Part shown: positions 11,498-21,094 of the stretch, piece by piece
Position numbering within the stretch: position 1 is the stretch's first letter
Layout of the letters: each line of letters begins with the position of its first letter
Assembly: GCF_035046505.1 (NCBI RefSeq)
Contig: NC_089826.1
Span: forward strand, 71,731,254 to 71,795,253
DNA from: Tiliqua scincoides
Taxonomy: Eukaryota > Chordata > Lepidosauria > Squamata > Scincidae
Length of the DNA: 64,000 nucleotides
Direction of reading: 5' to 3'
Position numbers and translations under genes: made by a program
Notes under the pieces: model-generated
Seen by the model: only the letters and a program-made list of their open reading frames with translations
Told to the model about the DNA's origin: nothing
Database searches by the model: none

Positions 11498-14266
11498 TCA
11501 TGGCTTGTACCCCATAATGGATTTTTCCTCCAGAAACTCGTCCAATCCCCTTTTAAAGGCATCTAGGCTAGACGCCAGCACCACATCCTGTGGCAAGGAG
11601 TTCCACAGACCGACCACATGCTGAGTAAAGAAATATTTTCTTTTGTCTGTCCTAACCCGCCCAACACTCAATTTTAGTGGATGTCCCCTGGTTCTGGTAT
11701 TATGTGAGAGTGTAAAGAGCATCTCCCTATCCACTCTGTCCATTCCCTGCATAATTTTGTATGTCTCAATCATGTCCCCCCTCAAGCGTCTCTTTTCTAG
11801 GCTGAAGAGGCCCAAACGCCGTAGCCTTTCCTCATAAGGAAGGTGCCCCAGCCCCGTAATCATCTTAGTCGCTCTCTTTTGCACCTTTTCCATTTCCACT
11901 ATGTCTTTTTTGAGATGCGGCGACCAGAACTGGACACAGTACTCCAGGTGTGGCCTTACCATCGATTTGTACAACGGCATTATAATACTAGCCGTTTTGT
12001 TCTCAATACCCTTCAGCTCAGAACCCATCAGCCTATATCTAAAGTTTTGATTTTTTGCCCCAATGTGCATGACTTTACACTTACTGACATTGAAGCGCAT
12101 CTGCCATTTTGCTGCCCATTCTGCCAGTCTGGAGAGATCCTTCTGGAGCTCCTCACAATCACTTCTGGTCTTTACCACACGGAAAAGTTTGGTGTCGTCT
12201 GCAAACTTTGCCACTTCACTGCTCAACCCTGTCTCCAGGTCATTTATGAAGAGGTTGAAAAGCACCGGTCCCAGGACAGATCCTTGGGGCACACCGCTTT
12301 TCACCTCTCTCCATTGTGAAAATTGCCCATTGACACCCACTCTCTGCTTCCTGGCCTCCAACCAGTTCTCAATCCACGAGAGGACCTGTCCTCTAATTCC
12401 CTGACTGTGGAGTTTTTTCAGTAGCCTTTGGTGAGGGACCGTGTCAAACGCCTTCTGAAAGTCCAGATATATAATGTCCACGGGTTCTCCCGCATCCACA
12501 TGCCTGTTGACCTTTTCAAAGAATTCTATAAGGTTCGTGAGGCAAGACTTACCCTTACAGAAGCCATGCTGACTCTCCCTCAGCAAGGCCTGTTCGTCTA
12601 TGTGTTTTGAGATCCTATCTTTGATGAGGCATTCCACCATCTTACCCGGTATGGATGTTAGGCTGACCGGCCTATAGTTTCCCGGGTCCCCCCTCTTTCC
12701 CTTTTTAAAAATAGGCGTGACATTTGCTATCCTCCAATCTTCTGGCACCATGGCCGTTTTGAGGGACAAGTTGCATACCTTAGTCAAGAGATCTGCAACT
12801 TCATTCTTCAATTCCTTAATAACCCTTGGGTGGATGCCATCAGGGCCCGGTGACTTATTGATCTTTAATTTATCAATGAGGTCTGAAACATCTTCTCTTT
12901 TAACCTCTATCTGACTTAACTCCTCGGTTAGGAGGGGCTGTTCGGGCAGCGGTATCTGCCCGAGGTCTTCTGCCGTGAAGACAGATGCAAAGAACTCATT
13001 TAATTTCTTTGCCATCTCTAAGTCTCCTTTTATCTCTCCTTTCCCTCCCTCACCATCCAGAGGGCCAACCGCTTCTCTGGCAGGTTTCCTGCTTCTAACA
13101 TATTTGAAGAAGCTTTTATTATTCCCCTTAATGTTGCCGGCCATGCGTTCCTCATAGTCTCTCTTGGCCTCCCATATCACCTTCTTACATTTCTTTTGCC
13201 ACAGTTTATGTTCCTTTTTATTCTCCTCATTAGGGCAAGACTTCCATTTACGGAAGGAAGCTTCCTTGCCCTTCACAGCCTCTCTAACTTGGCTGGTTAG
13301 CCATGCGGGCACCCTCCTGGATTTAGTGGAACCCTTCTTTCTTTGCGGTATACACCTCTGCTGGGCCTCTATTACTGTTGTTTTAAGCAGCCTCCATGCA
13401 CTCTGGAGAGATTGGACTCTTTTTACCCTCCCTTTCAACCTCCTTCTAACCAGCCTCCTCATTTGAGGGAAGTCCGCCCGTCGGAAGTCAAGGGTTTTTG
13501 TTAGAGATTTGCCTGGTATTCTTCCCCCAACGTGCACGTCAAAACGGATCGCAGCATGATCACTGTTCCCCAATGGCTCAGTAACGTTTACATCTCTAAC
13601 CAGGTCCTGCGTACCGCACAATATTAAATCCAGAGTCACCTGTCCTCTGGTGGGCTCCGTGACTAGCTGATCTAAGCCACAGTCATTTAGCACGTCAAGA
13701 AATCCGGTTTCCTTATCGTGACCAGAACACAAATTGACCCAGTCAATATGAGGATAATTGAAGTCCCCCATGATTACAACCCTGTCCCTCCTTGTCACCT
13801 CCCTGATCTGTTTCCTCATTTCAAGGTCCCCATCAGATTTCTGGTCTGGAGGACGATAGCACGTCCCCAGTATTACATCGCTGCACAAGCCTGGTAATTT
13901 AACCCACAGAGATTCTACGGTGGAGTCGGACCCACCTTCAATCTCTACTTTGCTGGATTCTATCCCTTCCTTAACATAAACGGCCACCCCACCTCCAACA
14001 TGCCCCTGCCTGTCCCTCCTGTAGAGTTTATAGCCCGGGATTGCGGTATCCCACTGATTCTCCGCATTCCACCAGGTTTCCGTTATGCCCACTATGTCAA
14101 TATTTTCCCTTGTCACCAGACATTCCAGTTCTCCCACCTTTGCTCGTAGACTTCGGGCATTCGCATAAAAGCATTTATACACGGAATGCCCCAGGATGGG
14201 CTGCTTATTTGCTCCTTTGTCCCCGCATCCTCTCATTGTGCCAAACCGTCTATCACATCCCATCAC
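11498..14266 (-). CDS. CR1 ORF2: endonuclease and reverse transcriptase, 922 aa
   Basis: The N-terminal AP-type endonuclease is visible from FYANARSLRAKVGELECL (about residue 33) through ITETWW and VIMGDFNYPHIDW to NSDHAAI. Reverse transcriptase blocks follow: KSPGPDGIHPRVIKEL, NYRPVSLTS, HGFCKGKSCLTNL, IIYLDFQKAFDTVPH, SGVPQGSVLGPVLFNLFIND and the catalytic KFADDTKLF. The C-terminus has VRPHLEYCVQFWSPHLKKDI and GLWNSLPQDVV. The frame is open throughout, but between GSEL and GIENKTAS about 40 residues usual in CR1 (ending in a MLGIIRK motif, still present in the copy near 31660) are missing in frame, after the catalytic domain. The protein acts in target-primed reverse transcription; whether this shortened form works is unknown. 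Confidence 0.93.
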   Translation of the reverse strand: MMGCDRRFGTMRGCGDKGANKQPILGHSVYKCFYANARSLRAKVGELECLVTRENIDIVGITETWWNAENQWDTAIPGYKLYRRDRQGHVGGGVAVYVKEGIESSKVEIEGGSDSTVESLWVKLPGLCSDVILGTCYRPPDQKSDGDLEMRKQIREVTRRDRVVIMGDFNYPHIDWVNLCSGHDKETGFLDVLNDCGLDQLVTEPTRGQVTLDLILCGTQDLVRDVNVTEPLGNSDHAAIRFDVHVGGRIPGKSLTKTLDFRRADFPQMRRLVRRRLKGRVKRVQSLQSAWRLLKTTVIEAQQRCIPQRKKGSTKSRRVPAWLTSQVREAVKGKEASFRKWKSCPNEENKKEHKLWQKKCKKVIWEAKRDYEERMAGNIKGNNKSFFKYVRSRKPAREAVGPLDGEGGKGEIKGDLEMAKKLNEFFASVFTAEDLGQIPLPEQPLLTEELSQIEVKREDVSDLIDKLKINKSPGPDGIHPRVIKELKNEVADLLTKVCNLSLKTAMVPEDWRIANVTPIFKKGKRGDPGNYRPVSLTSIPGKMVECLIKDRISKHIDEQALLRESQHGFCKGKSCLTNLIEFFEKVNRHVDAGEPVDIIYLDFQKAFDTVPHQRLLKKLHSQGIRGQVLSWIENWLEARKQRVGVNGQFSQWREVKSGVPQGSVLGPVLFNLFINDLETGLSSEVAKFADDTKLFRVVKTRSDCEELQKDLSRLAEWAAKWQMRFNVSKCKVMHIGAKNQNFRYRLMGSELKGIENKTASIIMPLYKSMVRPHLEYCVQFWSPHLKKDIVEMEKVQKRATKMITGLGHLPYEERLRRLGLFSLEKRRLRGDMIETYKIMQGMDRVDREMLFTLSHNTRTRGHPLKLSVGRVRTDKRKYFFTQHVVGLWNSLPQDVVLASSLDAFKRGLDEFLEEKSIMGYKP

Positions 14267-14397
14267 ACTACCTTTCCCAATTTCTTCTCCTACCCTGCCT
14301 TTGTCTTGTTGTTCTCTAACCTCCCCATCCTCATCCCATAGGGATGAGGAGTCCCGAACCGGATGCCCCTCGCCTCCTGTCGGCCTTCCCCCAGGGA

Positions 14398-15264
14398 TCA
14401 GTTTAAAAGCTGCTCTGCCACCTTTTTAATGTTATGCGCCAGCAGTCTGGTTCCATTCTGGTTCAAATGGAGCCCGTCCCTCTTGTACAGGCCCCGCTTG
14501 TCCCAAAACATTCCCCAGTGCCTAACGAATCTAAACCCCTCCTCCCTACACCACCGTCTCATCCACGCATTGAGACCCCTGATCTCCGCCTGCCTAGCTG
14601 GCCCTGCGCGTGGAACAGGTAGCACTTCAGAGAACGCTACCTTTGAGGTCCTGGCTTTCAGCTTCCTGCCTAAAAGCCTAAATTTGGCCTCCAGGACCTC
14701 CCAGCTACACTTGCCCACGTCGTTGGTGCCGACATGCACCACAGCCGCTACCTCTCCCCCAGCACTGTCTACTAGCCTGTCTAGACGAGAAGTGATGTCC
14801 GCAACCTTCGCACCAGGCAGGCAAGTCACCATGCGGTCCTCACATCCGTCGCAAACCCCCCTCTCTATGTTTCTAATAATCGAATCCCCCACTACAAGAA
14901 GCCCCCTCCCCCCCTCCCGCCGAGGAGTATCCCGAGTGCGCTCGGATACGGGCCCATCCCCTGGAGAAGGGGTCCCCCCTAGGGGATTGTTTCCCTCCTC
15001 TCCAGGATGACGTCCTCCAGTCCTGAGACTTCCCACCCGGGCAGCCGAGGAGCTGCACGCCTGAGGTTGGGACGAAGCCTGATCGTCCCCGGAAGTCTCC
15101 CCACAGTCCTCCTCTGGCTGCCTGCGCTTCTCCAGGTCGGCCACCAAGGCTTCAAGGGAGCGGACGCGTTCCCTGAGAGCCTGGAGCTCCTTGCACCGAG
15201 GACACACCCATGACTTATGCCCCAGAGGCATATAATCATACATGTGGCACTCGATGCAGAACAC
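14398..15264 (-). CDS. CR1 ORF1: zinc-ribbon-like N-terminus and SGNH esterase, 288 aa
   Basis: The N-terminus has paired cysteines (CIECHMYD...CPRCKEL), then a short coiled-coil-like segment (LRERVRSLEALVADLEKR) and a low-complexity linker. The C-terminal half is an SGNH/GDSL hydrolase: GDS in VVGDSIIRNI (about residue 127), GTND in VVHVGTNDVGK, and the Asp/His pair in DGLHLNQNG. A PHD-like plus esterase ORF1 is the established CR1 arrangement. All catalytic positions expected for the fold are present. ORF2 begins about 130 bases further on. Confidence 0.88.
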   Translation of the reverse strand: MFCIECHMYDYMPLGHKSWVCPRCKELQALRERVRSLEALVADLEKRRQPEEDCGETSGDDQASSQPQACSSSAARVGSLRTGGRHPGEEGNNPLGGTPSPGDGPVSERTRDTPRREGGRGLLVVGDSIIRNIERGVCDGCEDRMVTCLPGAKVADITSRLDRLVDSAGGEVAAVVHVGTNDVGKCSWEVLEAKFRLLGRKLKARTSKVAFSEVLPVPRAGPARQAEIRGLNAWMRRWCREEGFRFVRHWGMFWDKRGLYKRDGLHLNQNGTRLLAHNIKKVAEQLLN

Positions 15265-15828
15265 TGGATAGCCCCCACCCTGCTGTTGACTGCATGTCTG
15301 ACTGCATAGCTTTTTTGTTGTTGTTGTTTTATTTAGGGGTCCTTTTAAAAACCGTACACTGGATAGCAGCCCTTTTCTCTAGGGAAGAGGAAAGGCAGCG
15401 TATGGGGCCCTGGCCTCCTCGCCCTGCTGCTGAACTCGCCCAGATGCTAAACTCTTGTGCCTTACCTGGCACTTAGTTCCCGAGGCACTGGGTTCCCAGA
15501 GGCCACACGCGTCTGCAGAGAGCCTCACGCGATGGCCCGCCTAGCTTTATACTCCTGGCTGGCTCCTCCTCCCTCCTCCCTTCCTGATTGAAAGAGTCAG
15601 TAAGAGTCAGTAATGTGCCTGTGGCAGGGCCAAATTTGCCCTAGTAACATGTCTGACTGCAAATACTTTTCTTCAGTCAGATTCTAATACTAGAAGTGAG
15701 TTGTGCTGGGTCAAGATGCGTTGGAAGTGAGGGAGCGGAGCTGGAGAAGGGGTGGGGGTTATTATTAGTAAGTCTACTTATATAATGCTTTTCAACAAAA
15801 AAAAAGTTCACAGCTTAGTCTTCGCCCA

Positions 15829-15894
15829 GCTCACAGGTGTACATATTTAATCTCTGTTGCTTATATGCAACATCTGCAATATGAAATGGCTTAA
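15829..15894. repeat. TTAA-bounded MITE, shortened copy
   Basis: CTCACAGGTGTACATATTTA, CTCTGTTGCTTATATGCAAC and ATGAAATGGCTTAA match the complete copies at 10962 and 60006. The left TTAA is lost or altered. Confidence 0.55.
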
Positions 15895-16263
15895 GATAGC
15901 AAAACAAGGGAGGAAATTTCAACTCTTTCACTGTTATATCTCTTTTTTGGTAAAAATTAGGACTTTCCCCAATTTATGCATGAATGAATGAACAGATATA
16001 CTTGCACCCCAAAGATATACTTGCACCCCACCCCACCCCCCATATATGATCTGGCCCTTAGTTATACTTTGAACAAGTATAAATTAACACCATCAGTCCC
16101 TTGCATTAGACTGACATCTGCTGACAGATCGCTGCTCTTACAGTGCTCTTCCCAGCGCCACCCGCTCCTTGAAAGTGATGTCTCATTCACACATCACAGG
16201 ACAGTAATGCATGTCTGGGTGTTTCTTTGGAAAGGTGTGCACATGGCAGGGATTGCTGGCTCA

Positions 16264-16447
16264 GGGCCCGAACCTCTCCAACTTTCTAGCACTGATGCAG
16301 CTGTGCCAACAGGGCATGGCATGCACTGCATCCTGTAGTTGGGAGTCAGTCACAGAGGCCTCCTCAAAGTAAGGGAATGTATGCTCCGTTACCTTAGGGC
16401 TGCATTGCAGCTGCATCAGTGCTGGAAAGTTGGCTAGGGTTGGGCCC
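16264..16447. repeat. Palindromic MITE (GCAATCCTA family)
   Basis: Left GGGCCCGAACCTCTCCAACT and right AAGTTGGCTAGGGTTGGGCCC are inverted. The core TGCACTGCATCCTGTAGTTG and CCTCCTCAAAGTAAGGGAAT identifies the family. A further fragment (TTGGATAGGATTGGGCCC) follows at 16461-16478. Confidence 0.8.
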
Positions 16448-16799
16448 CCTGTCTCTGCAGTTGGATAGGATTGGGCCCTCAATCGCTGGCTCGTTGGTGC
16501 TTTGGGGACACATCTATGGCCCCCGGGCGCACGGTTCTCCAATTAGATAGCTTTCACACGTTCTGTGCAACCCGTGTCAGGCGGTCCTGGGGATGGCAGA
16601 CACGTTACAGCCATGCATTTTCCCAATCCAACAGTTTGCCAAGGCTTCCTGGGTCTCTCAGTGGGGAGAAGCATCTGTGCAAGCATCCTGCCCCCCTTTT
16701 CCAGATCAGATGCCCTCCCTGTTTGGACCCCCAACCCGCACCGTGCCTCTTTCGTGACACCAGAGAGCCCCCTTTTAAGGACAAGAGTGTGTGTGTGTG

Positions 16800-17580
16800 T
16801 GGGGGGGGGGTGAGCTGAACTGCGAGGGGTCCCCAAGCCCGCTGTGCGAAACGCTGCGCCAGCCGGAGGAAGGGGGACTCCCAGTCCGGCTTTGCGGGGG
16901 GGGGGGCAGCGCAGCTTCTCCCTCCGCCTTCGGGCGCCCGAAAGAAAACTTGGGCCAAAGTTCCCCTGCGAGGCGGGGAGGAACAGCCCCTTACCGCTGA
17001 GCCGCTGCCTGCCCGGCGCGCCCCGGCACCTTCCTCTCCGCCCGGCCACGTCGGCACGGGCTGGGCGCTGGAGGGCTGGCGGACAGCGCGGGGAAGGACG
17101 GCCTCCTCCCCGGCTGGGGGGCCGTCCGGCCCTCCCCTCCAGCGCCAGGCCGCCTCCCGCCCACGCAAGCCCAGCCTGCGAGCGCGCCCCGCCCCTGGCT
17201 GCGCAAGGAGCCCTTCGGACCTTCTCTCCGGGCAGGTGGGAGGCGCAGGACTGGCGCGCTCCGCCACCTGGGCCGGGGGCGCTGCTCCCGAGGGCTGTGC
17301 GGGGCTGAGCCGGAAGCGCCCCTGGGCCCAGCCCCCTCCCACTCTCCGGCGCCTTCGCAGCCCAGGTAAGGCAGAACCTGCCCGTACTTGCAGGGCGCCC
17401 CGCACGCCCCGCTGCGCCGGCATCAGCCCTGGAAGGTGGAAGGCAGCGGGCCCTCGCGCTGCTTTCAGTTCCCCCTTCTCTGAAAGAAGCGCAGGCACTG
17501 GACGCTTTCCACAGCGCGCTGCTCTCTGGCTCTGTCTGTCTGTCTGTCTCACTCACACACACGCACTTGTCAGCGTTCCC
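16800..17580. promoter_or_regulatory. CpG island; probable FAM114A1 promoter and first exon, possibly bidirectional
   Basis: This is the only GC- and CpG-rich stretch of non-repeat DNA in the window. On the minus strand GCTCAGCG|GTAAGGGG is a strong donor (exon end 16995) suited to a non-coding first exon of FAM114A1. On the plus strand GCAGCCCAG|GTAAGGCAG is an equally strong donor (exon end 17365) that could start a transcript towards the TLR genes. Its position between divergent genes fits a shared promoter. Long open frames on both strands here are a composition artefact. Confidence 0.75.
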
Positions 17581-17683
17581 CGTGGAGCCCCCTGAGAACA
17601 GTCACAGCCTCTTCCTTGCCTGCGGGCGACTCCAGTTCTCAGCACTGAGATCTGTTCAGCGGTAGAAGTTATTCTAGGAGACC

Positions 17684-17910
17684 ATGAAGTTAGTAGAAGC
17701 GATGATGAAGAGACACTTGGCCAACAGTCTGAGGCAAAGAAGGAAGGCCCATAGCCAGGGAGACAGACCAGGGACAGACTGCACTTGCTCCCAGTGTGGA
17801 AGGGATTGTCACTCCCGAATCGGCCTTTTTAGCCAGACTAGACGCTGTGCCAGAACCACCGTCCAGAACGCGATACCATAGTCTTCCGAGACTGAAGGTT
17901 GCCAACATGA
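17684..17910 (+). mobile_element. LINE 3'-end fragment coding a C-terminal zinc-knuckle-like motif
   Basis: The frame contains CTCSQCGRDCHSRIGLFSQT followed by RRC, a C-x2-C-x3-C...C/H pattern found at the very C-terminus of some non-LTR reverse transcriptases. It is followed by TCTTCCGAGACTGAAGGTTG, which I associate with a squamate repeat end. The His of the usual 'SHTRRC' is Gln here. Family not assigned. An unrelated host zinc-finger exon is possible but less likely. Confidence 0.45.
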
Positions 17911-18479
17911 TGTGGCAGAAGGTCCAGGTGTTCTGCAGATTTCATTTTTCCCCAAGGAAAGTACAGAAAGCTGGCTGATGTGTTTTTATTCCAAGGGCAC
18001 ATTTTTCTAAATTATAATTGTAAATCAGAATTGCTTTAAAAGTATACTAGATAGATGATATAGTGTCAACAGAAGCAGCCACAATCCTTACCCATGCATC
18101 TCCCCCCACCCCGTCCAGCCCAACAAGCCTACAGTGACCAATCTGTAGAGATGTTAGAAAATGGTTTTATTTTTTCTCAGATGTGGGTTTTTAAAAAATA
18201 AAATAAAATAAGAAGTGCAGAAAGCAGTGTTATTTGTTTTTATTTTGTTATCACAGAAAAAAAATCACACTTCTAGCTCTAGGTCCTGTGTAGTCTTCAA
18301 TGATCCTTCATTACATACAGAGAAATCTCTGTGGTGTAGTATGTTACAAACTATACATCAGAGCCCCCCCATCCCAGTCCACAAGCAGATGAGAAATGCA
18401 TACATTTCTGCCCTATTGCTCCCCTGCAATGGGTTTTCAGAGGCACACTGTTTCTGATTCAGGAGGTAGCATACAGCCA

Positions 18480-19900
18480 GTAATAGACCTGTCCCCACTT
18501 AATTTGTCTAATCTTTAAAACCCATCTAAGCTAGTGGCCATCACATCCATTTCATTGGATTGGTGCTTGGCTCTGAGAGAGGAAGAAGAGCTCGGCCTCT
18601 GAGAGAGGAAGAAGAGCTTCTTTCCATCAACACCATGCAAATTTGCATAAGCCTCAACCACGTCCCTCTTTAGTTCCTTTTTTCTAAACTACAAAGCCCT
18701 GCATGTAACCCCTCCTTGTGTGACAAGGGTTCCAGCCCCCTGATCATTTTGGTTATCCACTTATGCACCATTTCCAACTCTACAAAATCCTTTCTGGGAT
18801 GTGGTGACCAGATTTAACCGGTTACAATATTAGTAGTTTTGTTTTCCGTCCATTTTTCTGATAACTTCTAGCACGGAATTTGCCTTTTTCACAGCTGTCA
18901 CTTCCTGAGTCAATATTTTCATGGAGCTATCCACCATGACCCCAAGATCCCTTCTTGGTTCATTGGTGGTAGCTCAGACCCCATCATTCTATCAATGCAT
19001 GGTGACAACCCCCAGAATTCCTACTCCCCTGTTTCAAAATAGGGTACTGAATACTTTTGGATTGTCACCATTAGGAGTAGCAAATGGTTTTTGATTATGT
19101 TCCATCATCCCAGAAGGCATCGGTTTGCACATTCCTCCTATTAGAACTGGCATGCATCCAGTTTGGGCACCCATGGCCACCTCACTAAGATCTGAAATCA
19201 GGTAACCACAATTTGAACAATGAGATAGAACAGTGACATCACCCAACAAAAGGCATATATGCTTAAGTCAAAAGATGCTCTTGCCTCTTAACCCTGACTG
19301 AGAGACTAGTGCAGTGTTGGGATCTTCCCCATCTGTCAGGAAGAGATCTGCCCATAGTGGATGGAAACCATTATCTGGAATATGTAGTATAAGGTATGGG
19401 AGTTTAGGAAGTTTTGCCAGACTTCTGTTTTATTTTCCATACTTGCCTTTTACCTACTTGCATTGTAAGACCTGTGCCTAGGTTTTCCATTGCCCAAGTG
19501 TTTTTGCATTTGTCTACTTGTAACTGCTTTTTGTGTCTGCCATCCCTGTTTCAATAAACATCCCTCTTATTTTTAACGTAAGACCTGTTTGGCTTTTTTG
19601 ATTCAGTGGGAAACATATTATCCTCATGACTGCTAGTCCTATGTTATTGCATTCATGTTTGGGGATCTACTTGGAATCTGAGATCACCATGCAGCTGGGA
19701 GGGAGGATCTCCCCCTTATTTTATTTTAAGCCTTTATTTTATTTTAAGTCCTATTTTAGCCTTTGCAGTGGCCGAAACCCTTTGGGGAGGGAGTGAAGAG
19801 GGTGCCAGCTGCACTGCCCCTTCTCCTTGACCCATCAAAATGTAAACTTGGAGATTTTGCGTCAGTGTGCATGACTTCACATTTGTTGACTTTGACTACA
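18480..19900 (-). mobile_element. Old CR1 LINE remnant in pieces
   Basis: Stretches at 18715-18990 (CCTGATCATTTTGGTTATCC, TGTGGTGACCAGATTTAACC, GAGCTATCCACCATGACCCC, AAGATCCCTTCTTGG) and at 19838-19890 (AATGTAAACTTGGAGATTTT, GCATGACTTCACATTTGTTG) correspond in order to the inverse strand of CR1 ORF2. The copy is much more diverged than the one at 11303. The middle (19030-19790) is not alignable by eye. Confidence 0.6.
18571..18618. repeat. Two-copy tandem repeat, about 26 bp
   Basis: CTCTGAGAGAGGAAGAAGAG is followed by CTCGGC and then again by CTCTGAGAGAGGAAGAAGAG. A local duplication inside the old CR1. Confidence 0.85.
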
Positions 19901-19911
19901 CCAGGGGTGCC

Positions 19912-20030
19912 CAAACCCCGGTCCTGGGGCCACTTGCAGCCTTTGAGGCCTCTCAATGCGGCCCTCAGGGAGTCCCCAGTCTCCAATGAACCTCTGGCCC
20001 TCTGGAGATTTGTAGTCACATTAGTTGACT
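19912..20030 (+). mobile_element. hAT-like element fragment (CAGGGGTGCCCAAACC start)
   Basis: CAGGGGTGCCCAAACCCCGG then TCCTGGGGCCACTTGCAGCC and GCGGCCCTCAGGGAG is a typical 5' end of a non-autonomous hAT family widespread in squamates. The opposite terminus was not found, so the copy is truncated. It cuts the old CR1. Confidence 0.5.
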
Positions 20031-20624
20031 GCATTGCTATCCTGTTGCCCATTCCCCCAGTTTAATTATGAACTCTTCAAAGTTCATTTACTTTGTGATA
20101 TATGCCTTGTATATAAGGTAGTACATATACCTTGTGATAGAATGAATTTTTAAATGTGATTTGTTTCATTGCATTCTGCACAAAATTACACCTTGAATAG
20201 AATATAACATGATGGCATTATTCCTATAAACTGTTAGCGATTTTAGTCACTAGTGGTGCCACCCTCCTGTGTGCATCACCCAGTGCAGCCCGCACCCCGT
20301 AGCGACACTACTGGACGTATGCCTGGAGGTTGGAACTGCAGAGAGTGGAAGTGCAGAGGCACCACTGTCTCTGGAGTAACTAAGTACCTAGAGTGTCTGA
20401 TGTCGCAATTTCCTGGTTCCTCACAAGACAGGCATGGGGACAGTAGTCTGCATGAAGGAGGCTTCTGCACAGTGTCAAGGCTATGTACCTTAGATAAATT
20501 TGTAGATAACGTATACACCTGTGAAACTGACCTATTGTACCTGTGACATTTTGCAACCACCTTTGAAGCCAGAATATAATATGGAATTGCCACCAGCCGT
20601 AATGACAGTCACACAGTACTTTCC

Positions 20625-20865
20625 CAATCTTATATCCTACCTTTCTTCCAAGGAGCTCAGAATGGGATGAGGGATGGGGTTACCTCATCCTTGCAACAAG
20701 TCTGTGAGGTACATTGGGCTCAGAGATGAATGAACCAAGGCAATTCATTGACCTTCATGAGAATAGGAATTTGAACCCTAGTTTCCTGACTTCTAAATCT
20801 AACCATTGCATTGTTTTCACTATGCACACACCACACGTATACATAGTGAGAACACACAAGGCCAC
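20625..20865 (-). repeat. tRNA-derived SINE, inverse orientation
   Basis: On the minus strand it reads AATGGTTAGATTTAGAAG, then the Pol III B-box-like GGGTTCAAATTCC, CAATGTACCTCACAGACTTG and TTGCAAGGATGAGGTAAC, ending CTTGGAAGAAAGGTAGGATA. It is the same family as 29990-30190. Confidence 0.7.
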
Positions 20866-21094
20866 ACAAAGTCAAAACCATTATTTATAGGGGTTTATAA
20901 GCAATTATGTATTGAAATTTATGGTGGCACATTATCTAAATGCTTCTAGATTCATATTTAAGTGCAATAAACTTTTCTTGAGAGTTTTAAAAGTGATTTC
21001 ATATATGTTCTAATGAAATTTTTTTTGCACACCTTCAGCCACTTCAAAGAGAGGATGTCAAATAGTACTTGCACTTAAAGAATCCTCCTGCAGC

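Larger units (their letters stand above)
11303..15655 (-). mobile_element. Nearly full-length CR1 LINE with two long ORFs
   Basis: The 3' end on the minus strand is a short tandem (TTCTTATG units, 11303-11325), the usual end of CR1 elements. Going 5' it holds ORF2 (14266-11498) and ORF1 (15264-14398), then a GC-rich leader to about 15655. The leader contains a doubled GAGTCAGTAA motif. The exact 5' end and target duplication were not fixed. Several other copies here (30949, 39072, 44658) share long near-identical stretches with it, suggesting fairly recent activity. A gap against related copies near 12013 removes part of ORF2 in frame. Confidence 0.92.
10468..16994 (-). other. FAM114A1 first intron (inferred)
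   Basis: About 6.5 kb between the coding exon and the donor at 16994 in the CpG island. Most of it is a nearly complete CR1 LINE in the same orientation as the gene. It also holds two TTAA-bounded elements and one palindromic MITE. The stretches 10480-10960 and 15900-16260 show nothing else I recognise. Confidence 0.6.
17566..21038. other. Intergenic stretch between the CpG island and TLR copy 1
   Basis: It contains a LINE C-terminal fragment (17684), an old CR1 (18480-19900), a tandem duplication, an hAT-like start (19912) and a SINE (20625). The remaining parts (17920-18470, 19030-19790, 20040-20620) are unique-looking and nothing is recognised. If TLR transcripts start in the CpG island, this is their first intron. 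Confidence 0.6.

Noticed and set aside
11843-12319. A plus-strand 158-codon frame and others between 11.6 and 15 kb
   Set aside because: They are antisense shadows of the CR1 ORFs.
16543-17562. Two long overlapping open frames (339 and 315 codons) on the minus strand, and others on the plus strand
   Set aside because: They lie in the CpG island, where stop codons are rare by composition. They are low in complexity (Ala, Gly, Pro, Arg), overlap in several frames and match no family I know.
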